Below are positions 15,601-20,243 of a stretch of 20,243 nt of DNA, in pieces (the first letter of the stretch is position 1; every line of letters starts with the position of its first letter). Where the stretch lies: NCBI GenBank assembly GCA_023229175.1, contig JALNZV010000032.1, positions 1 through 20,243 of the forward strand, in the 5' to 3' direction. This DNA is from Tissierellaceae bacterium. GTDB taxonomy: Bacteria > Bacillota > Clostridia > Tissierellales > Tissierellaceae. A program made the position numbers and the translations under genes. The notes beneath the pieces were generated by a model. It saw nothing but the letters and a program-made list of their open reading frames with translations, made no database searches and was not told the origin of the DNA.

Positions 15601-15774
15601 AGTAATGTATTGAGAAATAGAAGCCTCTCGTATAATGATCAAGGCATTTTAGATAGTGAGTCGATTGCCTTTGAAAATGGATACCCTTTAGTTACACTAT
15701 TTAGGAAAATCAGAGATAACGCAGAAACACCTGAAATCGGAATAGGTGTTGTGAATATTTGCAACGTAAATTAA
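12601..15774 (+). CDS. SIR2-domain protein with TPR-like array and PIN-like C-terminus, putative defence protein
   Basis: 1057 residues, ATG preceded by AAAGGAGAT. Residues about 15-280 are a SIR2-like NAD-binding domain of the SIR2_2 type: GAGLS (26-30), TTNYD with N124 and D126, the catalytic LHGDY with H164, and a late LLFIGTSLEDKYI strand-turn. Residues about 300-925 are almost all helical with TPR-like pairs, for example GEIDEAIIEYNKIL, RDYTQAAEIVKIGEKL, LLKRKYDDAIIFLIKAYELN and NGQYIEAEEKILKRI. The last ~128 residues (930-1057) look PIN-like: FVINNFALYIL, KIIIAYKSIEQLHDIY, ILDSESIAFENGYPLVT. There is no signal peptide. Bacterial SIR2 proteins with long helical C-termini, such as DSR1 and DSR2, deplete NAD on phage infection; that role here is inferred. 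It is a single intact gene among acyltransferase and ComF-like remnants, and breaks up the polysaccharide operon. Confidence 0.85.
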   Translation: MCKIDKAHQRQLNNAYRKDLIVPFIGAGLSIPFGMPGWGSLIESISRDYNITIPDTERNSIINLINDMKYLEAVENIKKHGVREEDIRKSICNEIKSKKKLKEMPDNIYNDLAKMNFKKYLTTNYDNYLSDYLNTQPRNIKHLSDEFINEIDDSLYENIVYNLHGDYQVPSSIVLSKKSYDDLYYNDRRFREILEHFRKRYILLFIGTSLEDKYIQEVLEVSKDKLKARHFVILPQLSKERRKILEEGYNITILEYEVINGDHTAGIRDILNEITKISHEIEEQIRYDKNLDKGLNYFNNEQNLKIQKSESFLLVNEEPELPSKDSKIYNKLKEIIEIQNRGEIDEAIIEYNKILQASIGEPLTSKEKKLVIKGLLHCHVLNRDYTQAAEIVKIGEKLPKLEESLDIFSYIIDYYVNTLDYNSAYETARDWYEKFERNSIIRALYLYAKTLNEKQSYEDTIEILLTPEQEIKVDTKDDIERQYIYRLSGEIALLKRKYDDAIIFLIKAYELNDNIYNIEDLGIAYYLKALEQADNGTIIKINKIDLSLLSKAVEYFELAFSKAKSNGIKGVYSRLSIPYLRSLFYLRRIIEFDTMYDNHVKYCQDDLLEIKRMRALNNLWLNKFKESDVEGQRELDKVLILNEYYTKNEMFDHAVMVMEDIIDKGSDINEEIFVQFLASCFNTNDIERFNSYYRIYNMNWPNGENKDFADSLFYEINGQYIEAEEKILKRIAKEPVITNYNVLTSFYTRTRQIGKIGQVYEDILINKPEFVELDKNSFYMAYHLHLMGVDNIERAIWLYENKIRGHVSPDTQLLVEVDLKMRLEDYSQLADESMYLYDKYKIYGDIIHAFNAAVAYLFNNEFEKSRYCINLYKSNGHVDHRSHQLVTTLENRLDILQKRVRPDWSTDENYLKGLARKVPKDNPEISIPQNEPFVINNFALYILQSKNMLEALKYKPKIIIAYKSIEQLHDIYIRTGDDAIIEIVKYIKNSNNISLRSPSMSNVLRNRSLSYNDQGILDSESIAFENGYPLVTLFRKIRDNAETPEIGIGVVNICNVN

Positions 15775-15776
15775 TT

Positions 15777-15805
15777 TAGATACCTTTTATATTAAAAAGT
15801 ATCTA
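15777..15805 (+). other. Hairpin after the SIR2 gene
   Basis: TAGATACCTTTT and AAAAAGTATCTA pair over 12 positions with one C-A mismatch and a 5-base loop, two bases after the SIR2 stop. On the plus strand an A run, not a T run, follows, so it is not a normal intrinsic terminator. It may still stabilise or end the mRNA weakly. Confidence 0.4.
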
Positions 15806-15871
15806 AAAAAATAAATAAATCATTCGTTTGTGAAATGAAAGAATGAATTTTACAATTTAGGAGAATAAAAA

Positions 15872-17032
15872 ATGCTAATACATAAAATTTTATTTTGGTT
15901 GAGTGGATTCTTGATATTCTATTCTTTCATTGGGTATCCCTTATCCCTAATGATATTAGATAGAACAATAAAAAATAAAAAGAATATGGTGAATCTAAAT
16001 CTGAGGCCAACTGTCTCTATAATAATACCAGCACACAATGAGGAAGATGTTATAGAAAAGAAGTTAGATAATTTAACTAGCCTTAACTATCCCATGGAAT
16101 TTATGGAAATTATCATAGCATCAGATAACAGTACAGATAGAACTAATGAAATAGTAGAACGATATATAGAAACAAATAAAGCTAATAAGATTTCATTATA
16201 CAAGGTAAATAAAAGGCAGGGAAAAACAAATGCCCAAAATGAGGCTGTTAGAACTGCCACGGGCGAAATACTTGTCTTTAGCGATGCTAATGCGATGTTA
16301 GATAAGGATTCAATTATTCATCTAGTTTCCTCTTTCACATCAGAAGACATTATCTATGTAACGGGGAGATTAAAATATGTAAATGATTTAGAACATACAT
16401 CAAGTGCAGCAGAAAATAAATACTGGAATTATGATTTATATATGAGAAAAGTAGAATCCAATATAAAAACTATTACAGCAGGAAATGGAGCTGTATATGC
16501 AATCAGGAAAAGCGAGTATATAGATTTTGACCCTATAAGGTGCCATGACTCAGCTATGCCCCAATATGCAGGAATGAACAAAAAGAGGGCAATTTACAAC
16601 GAAAATGCCATAGCCTATGAAAAAGCAGGAGAGACGTCAGAAGATGAATTCAAAAGAAAAGTTAGAATGTTTAGGGGAATATTAGGAGCCTTCGTCAATG
16701 TGGAAAGATACAATATTTTCAAAAATGGTTGGTTTTCTTACTTTTACTTTGGTCACAGGGGACTCAGATATTCACTATTTATACTTCATTCAATTGCATT
16801 TGTCTCAAATGGACTGTTAGTAAAAGAAAGCAACTTTTATTTAATATTTTTTATCCTTCAGTTAGTATTTTACCTTTTGGCATTATTAAGGAAGATGTTT
16901 GGATTCAAAAATAGAATATTTTATTATCCATATTATTATAGTATGACACTGGTAGCACAATTGTTTGGTGCAATAAATCAATTAACAGGAAAATCAAAAC
17001 CATTTTGGGAAAAAGCAGAAACTACAAGGTAA
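15872..17032 (+). CDS. Family 2 glycosyltransferase, membrane-bound
   Basis: 386 residues, ATG preceded by TAGGAGAA. An N-terminal membrane helix (about 5-28) comes before a GT-A catalytic domain: VSIIIPAHNEE at 48-58, ASDNSTDRT at 83-91, the DxD-equivalent SDAN with D138 and N140, and GNGAVYAIRK at 204-213. The acceptor-side motif has CHDSAMP (C224-H225-D226) where related enzymes often have a DD pair. There is no clear QxxRW motif, so it is not a processive cellulose or hyaluronan type synthase. Three hydrophobic segments at about 300-317, 322-340 and 352-370 anchor the C-terminus. It probably adds a sugar from a nucleotide donor to a growing lipid-linked glycan; donor and acceptor are unknown. 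The UDP-glucose dehydrogenase gene begins 15 bp after its stop, so they are co-transcribed. Confidence 0.9.
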   Translation: MLIHKILFWLSGFLIFYSFIGYPLSLMILDRTIKNKKNMVNLNLRPTVSIIIPAHNEEDVIEKKLDNLTSLNYPMEFMEIIIASDNSTDRTNEIVERYIETNKANKISLYKVNKRQGKTNAQNEAVRTATGEILVFSDANAMLDKDSIIHLVSSFTSEDIIYVTGRLKYVNDLEHTSSAAENKYWNYDLYMRKVESNIKTITAGNGAVYAIRKSEYIDFDPIRCHDSAMPQYAGMNKKRAIYNENAIAYEKAGETSEDEFKRKVRMFRGILGAFVNVERYNIFKNGWFSYFYFGHRGLRYSLFILHSIAFVSNGLLVKESNFYLIFFILQLVFYLLALLRKMFGFKNRIFYYPYYYSMTLVAQLFGAINQLTGKSKPFWEKAETTR

Positions 17033-17047
17033 CGGAGGTAATAGTAA

Positions 17048-18214
17048 ATGAAAATAACAGTAGTAGGAGCAGGATATGTAGGACTAGCCAATGCAGTATT
17101 ACTAGCACAGCACAACGAAGTAAAAGTACTAAACAGAAATCCTGAAAAAGCTCAAATGATAAATAAAGGTAAATCGCCAATATCAGATACAGAAATAGAA
17201 GAATACCTAGAAAATAAAAACTTAAACCTAATAGCAACTACAGACAAAGAATCAGCCTATAAAGAAGCAGAATATATAGTAATAGCCACACCAACAGACT
17301 ATGACCCAAACAAAAACTACTTTGACACATCAAGCGTAGAGTCAGTAATAGAAGACATACTTAAAATAAACCCAAAAGCCACAATGATAATAAAATCCAC
17401 AGTACCAGTAGGCTACACAAAAGAAATAAAAGAAAAATATAAAACAGAAAACATAATATTCTCACCAGAATTTCTAAGAGAAGGAAAAGCCCTATATGAC
17501 AACCTATATCCATCTAGAATAATCATAGGAGAACAATCTGAAAAAGCAGAAGAATTTGCAAACCTACTAAAAGAAGGAGCCATAAAAAAAGATATAGAAG
17601 TACTATACACAGACTCTACAGAAGCAGAAGCCATAAAACTATTCGCAAACACATACCTAGCCATGAGAGTAGCCTTCTTTAACGAACTAGACTCCTATGC
17701 AGAAGTAAGAGGACTAAACACAAAACAAATAATAGACGGAATAGGCCTAGACCCAAGAATAGGAAGCCACTACAACAACCCATCCTTTGGATACGGAGGA
17801 TACTGCCTACCAAAAGACACAAAACAACTACTAGCCAACTACAAAGACGTACCACAAAACATAATAAAAGCCATAGTAGACGCCAATAGAACAAGAAAAG
17901 ACCATATAGCAGACATGATATTAAAAAGAAAACCAAAAGTAGTAGGCATATATAGACTAACAATGAAAACAGATTCAGATAACTTTAGACAATCAGCCAT
18001 CCAAGGAGTAATGAAAAGAATAAAAGCCAAAGGAGTAGAAGTAGTAGTATACGAACCAGTACTAAAAGAAGATAACTTCTACAACTCAAGAGTAATAAAA
18101 GACATAGAAGAATTTAAGAAAACATCAGACGTCATAGTAGTAAACAGAATAGATAAAGATATAGAAGATGTAGAAGAAAAGATATATACAAGGGATATAT
18201 TTGCAAGGGATTAG
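17048..18214 (+). CDS. ugd: UDP-glucose 6-dehydrogenase
   Basis: 388 residues, exactly the length of E. coli Ugd, which it resembles throughout. It oxidises UDP-glucose to UDP-glucuronate. Seen: N-terminal GAGYVGLANAV (GxGxxG, 7-12), IKSTVPVGYT, SPEFLREGKALYDNLYPSRI, NTYLAMRVAFFNELD, the catalytic Cys253 in GYGGYCLPKDTKQL, and the C-terminal UDP-binding domain with IYRLTMKTDSDNFR. The acidic residue that normally ends the second Rossmann strand and holds the NAD ribose (Asp29 in E. coli) is Asn29, followed by Arg30. That combination recalls the NRT motif of the NADP-using relative 6-phosphogluconate dehydrogenase, so cofactor preference could differ. Base use is very A-rich and T-poor compared with the genes before it. 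Ribosome site GGAGGT lies in the 15-bp gap after the glycosyltransferase gene. Confidence 0.95.
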   Translation: MKITVVGAGYVGLANAVLLAQHNEVKVLNRNPEKAQMINKGKSPISDTEIEEYLENKNLNLIATTDKESAYKEAEYIVIATPTDYDPNKNYFDTSSVESVIEDILKINPKATMIIKSTVPVGYTKEIKEKYKTENIIFSPEFLREGKALYDNLYPSRIIIGEQSEKAEEFANLLKEGAIKKDIEVLYTDSTEAEAIKLFANTYLAMRVAFFNELDSYAEVRGLNTKQIIDGIGLDPRIGSHYNNPSFGYGGYCLPKDTKQLLANYKDVPQNIIKAIVDANRTRKDHIADMILKRKPKVVGIYRLTMKTDSDNFRQSAIQGVMKRIKAKGVEVVVYEPVLKEDNFYNSRVIKDIEEFKKTSDVIVVNRIDKDIEDVEEKIYTRDIFARD

Positions 18215-18238
18215 AATCCTAATCAATGGAGGAATCAC

Positions 18239-19792
18239 ATGTCAAAGTCTGAAAAAGCAGCAAAATCAGTAGCAATAATAATATATTTTTCATTTGTCAG
18301 TAAATTCTTAGGATATGCTAGGGAATCCTTAATAGCAAATAAATACGGCTCAGGATATATAACAGATACCTTTTTCATATCTTTATCAGCCATAGCTCTA
18401 TTTACCACCATGATAACAAAGGCAATAAATACTACCATGATACCAGTACTTGCAGATATAGAGACAAAGAAAGGCAAGGAAGGAAAACTAAACCATACAA
18501 ACAATCTATTAAATATCATATCCCTAATATCAATATTACTAATGATAGTAGCCTGGATACTATCTCCAGTAGTCATAAAGATAATAGGCTCAGGATTTGA
18601 GGGAGAACAGTTTAAATTAGCTGTTCTCTTGATGCGAATAGGACTTCCTACCATGTTCTTTGCCAGTATGGAAGGAACCTTCAGGGGATACCTTCAATCA
18701 GAATCCATGTTTTTTGAGTCTGCAATATCAGCATTTCCCTATAACCTAATATACATATTTTTTCTTCTTTTTTTATCCAGCAAGTTTGACATAAGGGGAC
18801 TGATGATAGTATCAGTAATAGCAGTACTTGGAAAGGTATTAATACAATATCCAAGTTTAAGAAAATCAGGATTTAAATATAAGTTTGAGTTAAACTTCAC
18901 CGATAAATACGTAAGGAAAATGATATCTCTAATGCCACCAGTTTTAATTAGTGCCACCATAGAAGATATAAACAATATAGTAGATAAGTCCATGGCATCA
19001 AATCTAGTAGAAGGAAGCGTATCGGCCCTGCAATACGGGAAAAGATTGGACAGTATCATAAGGGGAACATTTATATCAGCCATAAACACAGTAATATATC
19101 CAATGTTTTCAAAGGATGCCAGCAGTGAAGGTTACAAAGAACTAAAAAAGACAATAATACACGGAATGAATATAGTCATGTTAATTACCATACCTGCAAC
19201 CATAGGGGTAATAATACTAGCACACCCAATTGTTAAGATTGCATTTGAGAGGGGTAAATTCGATTCTACAGCAACCTATATGACTATGGGGGCCTTGATG
19301 TTTTACTCTGTAGGATTGGTTGCTTCATCTATGAAATCCATGGTAAATAGAGCATATTATTCCCTTCAAGACACTAAAACACCGATGAATAATAGCATAA
19401 TAGCCCTAGGACTTAATATAGTACTAAACCTAATTCTAATTAAGTATATGGAACATGCAGGATTGGCATTGGCTACATCTTTATCAACGATAATTACCCT
19501 AATATATTTATTATATAAATTAAGGATAAAAATTGGTCCATTTGGGTTATTAAGTTCTGTTAAAACTGGGCTTAAATCCCTGACTGCATCAATTATTATG
19601 GGTATTGTAGTCTATTTCCTATATGATATTATTTCCATAAGACTAGGTATAGGTACCCTATATGAGCTTACTTCTCTATTAGTTTCCGTGGGAGCAGGGG
19701 CCTTAGCTTATGGAATCTTAATATATATATTTAAGATAGAAGAGGTAAATTGGGCTATTAAATTAATTAAGGACAAGATTAGGAGACAATAA
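18239..19792 (+). CDS. murJ: MurJ/MviN-family lipid-linked precursor flippase
   Basis: 517 residues, ATG preceded by GGAGG, 24 bp after the ugd stop. It is a polytopic membrane protein with many hydrophobic helices spread over the full length, of the MOP superfamily. MurJ-type marks are SKFLGYARESLIANKYGSG near the N-terminus, AFERGKFDSTAT in the middle and NRAYYSLQDTKTP after it. MurJ flips lipid II for peptidoglycan. In this position, at the end of a polysaccharide operon that shows no separate Wzx or Wzy gene, it may instead or also flip the lipid-linked glycan; this cannot be settled from sequence. The gene is complete, of usual length, and appears to be the last of its operon, since a hairpin follows within about 40 bp. 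Confidence 0.9.
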   Translation: MSKSEKAAKSVAIIIYFSFVSKFLGYARESLIANKYGSGYITDTFFISLSAIALFTTMITKAINTTMIPVLADIETKKGKEGKLNHTNNLLNIISLISILLMIVAWILSPVVIKIIGSGFEGEQFKLAVLLMRIGLPTMFFASMEGTFRGYLQSESMFFESAISAFPYNLIYIFFLLFLSSKFDIRGLMIVSVIAVLGKVLIQYPSLRKSGFKYKFELNFTDKYVRKMISLMPPVLISATIEDINNIVDKSMASNLVEGSVSALQYGKRLDSIIRGTFISAINTVIYPMFSKDASSEGYKELKKTIIHGMNIVMLITIPATIGVIILAHPIVKIAFERGKFDSTATYMTMGALMFYSVGLVASSMKSMVNRAYYSLQDTKTPMNNSIIALGLNIVLNLILIKYMEHAGLALATSLSTIITLIYLLYKLRIKIGPFGLLSSVKTGLKSLTASIIMGIVVYFLYDIISIRLGIGTLYELTSLLVSVGAGALAYGILIYIFKIEEVNWAIKLIKDKIRRQ

Positions 19793-19833
19793 AAAATAAG
19801 TTACACTAATATATTGATGATTTATCACAACCT

Positions 19834-19874
19834 ATCCCCATAGACACAAAAGACAATTTTGCGACTATGGGGAT
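19834..19874 (+). terminator. Large hairpin after the murJ-family gene
   Basis: ATCCCCATAG at 19834-19843 pairs with CTATGGGGAT at 19865-19874. Inside, after a 3 by 3 internal loop, CAAAA pairs with TTTTG around a 5-base loop. Downstream is TTTGTAATT, a short T-rich stretch. It separates murJ from a gene with its own -10 box, so a terminator is the best reading. Confidence 0.65.
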
Positions 19875-19913
19875 TTGTAATTGCAAGACAAAACCTTAAA
19901 TTATAATTTCCTA

Positions 19914-19942
19914 TTAAAATAGTTACTAAAATAGGGTATAAT
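19914..19942 (+). promoter_or_regulatory. Promoter candidate for the Rpn-family gene
   Basis: TATAAT at 19937-19942 lies 17 bases after TTAAAA at 19914-19919, and 36 bases before the ATG at 19979. The -10 is perfect, the -35 weak. Confidence 0.5.
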
Positions 19943-19978
19943 AAAGATAAGAGAACAACTGATAAGGATGTGGTATCG

Positions 19979-20243
19979 ATGGGAAACAAACTGTTAAGTC
20001 CATTAAGCGATATAATATTTAAGGCATTATTCGGGAGAGAAGAGGAAAACAGCAAAATAATACTAATGGACTTTTTAAACAAGATATTGGAATTAGATGG
20101 GGAAATGAAAATCAAGGAAATAATACATCTAAGCCCCTTTAACATCCAGGAATTTGACGGAGACAAAGGATCTATCCTAGACATAAAAATAAAGACAGAA
20201 AGAGAAGAAAGAATAAATATAGAAGTGCAGCTAAATAACGCAG
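19979..20243 (+). CDS. Rpn-family PD-(D/E)XK nuclease / putative transposase (3' end missing)
   Basis: 88 residues are visible before the window ends. The start is the ATG at 19979 with AAGGATG upstream; an in-frame GTG at 19970 is too close to that site. The N-terminus, SPLSDIIFKALFG, followed by FLNKILEL, is the usual opening of the Rpn (recombination-promoting nuclease) family, also annotated as PD-(D/E)XK nuclease family transposase. The likely catalytic residues are D68 in ILDIKIKT and E82 and Q84 in NIEVQ, matching the D...ExQ version of the nuclease core. These genes are often multi-copy and movable in Clostridia. Whether the rest is intact cannot be seen. It has its own promoter and is not part of the murJ operon. 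Confidence 0.85.
   Translation, partial: MGNKLLSPLSDIIFKALFGREEENSKIILMDFLNKILELDGEMKIKEIIHLSPFNIQEFDGDKGSILDIKIKTEREERINIEVQLNNA

Noticed and set aside
15777..15805. Intrinsic terminator of the SIR2 gene
   Set aside because: The stem has a mismatch and is followed by A rather than T on the coding strand, so it is listed only as a hairpin.
17022..17237. Leucine-rich open frame on the minus strand, with another at 17679-17963
   Set aside because: They are mirror images of the A-rich ugd gene: AAA, ATA, GAA and AGA codons read backwards give Leu, Tyr, Phe and Ser. No ribosome site or plausible protein pattern.

Overview
The window reads as chromosome from a low-GC, spore-forming, anaerobic-type Firmicute, most likely a member of the Clostridia or Tissierellia. 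The evidence is AT-rich codons, strong AGGAGG-type ribosome sites, spore-surface type DUF4183 proteins, a DUF169 protein, a Rieske-tailed FAD oxidoreductase, and a dispersed repeat that translates as a peptide starting SHPEERSDEGS. No rRNA, tRNA, CRISPR array or intact insertion sequence was seen.

Left part (1-5806). The 3' end of a FAD-dependent oxidoreductase with a C-terminal Rieske domain converges on, and overlaps by 56 bp, a membrane signalling protein (solute-binding sensor, GGDEF, HD-GYP) whose HD-GYP metal site looks degraded. Then come, all on the minus strand, a DUF169 protein and a two-gene unit of DUF4183 proteins: a single-domain protein and a three-copy protein with a SPOCS-like core. 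These are probably spore-surface proteins. Hairpins lie between and after the two DUF4183 genes.

Middle part (6053-8718). A tight operon on the plus strand encodes a DUF4342 membrane protein, an OmpR-type response regulator and its histidine kinase. Each gene overlaps the next by 11 bp.

Right part (8761-19792) is a cell-surface polysaccharide locus. It opens with a very good promoter and a palindromic operator candidate in front of a winged-helix/Rossmann regulator. There follow a DegT aminotransferase, a PglC-type phosphoglycosyl transferase and a PglD-type acyltransferase, as in making and loading a UDP-bacillosamine-like sugar. After an interruption come a family 2 glycosyltransferase, UDP-glucose 6-dehydrogenase and a MurJ-family flippase. 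The sugar 4,6-dehydratase that should precede the aminotransferase is not in the window.

The interruption (12039-15871) is the most interesting part. It holds an orphan acyltransferase tail, a frameshifted ComF-like gene, and an intact 1057-residue protein with a SIR2 NADase-type head, a long TPR-like array and a C-terminal region that looks PIN-like. I infer an anti-phage or other conflict gene placed inside the polysaccharide locus. A second notable point is a repeat-derived stretch of about 37 codons inserted in frame into the aminotransferase gene; a second copy of the same repeat lies just before that gene. The window ends in the start of an Rpn-family nuclease gene.
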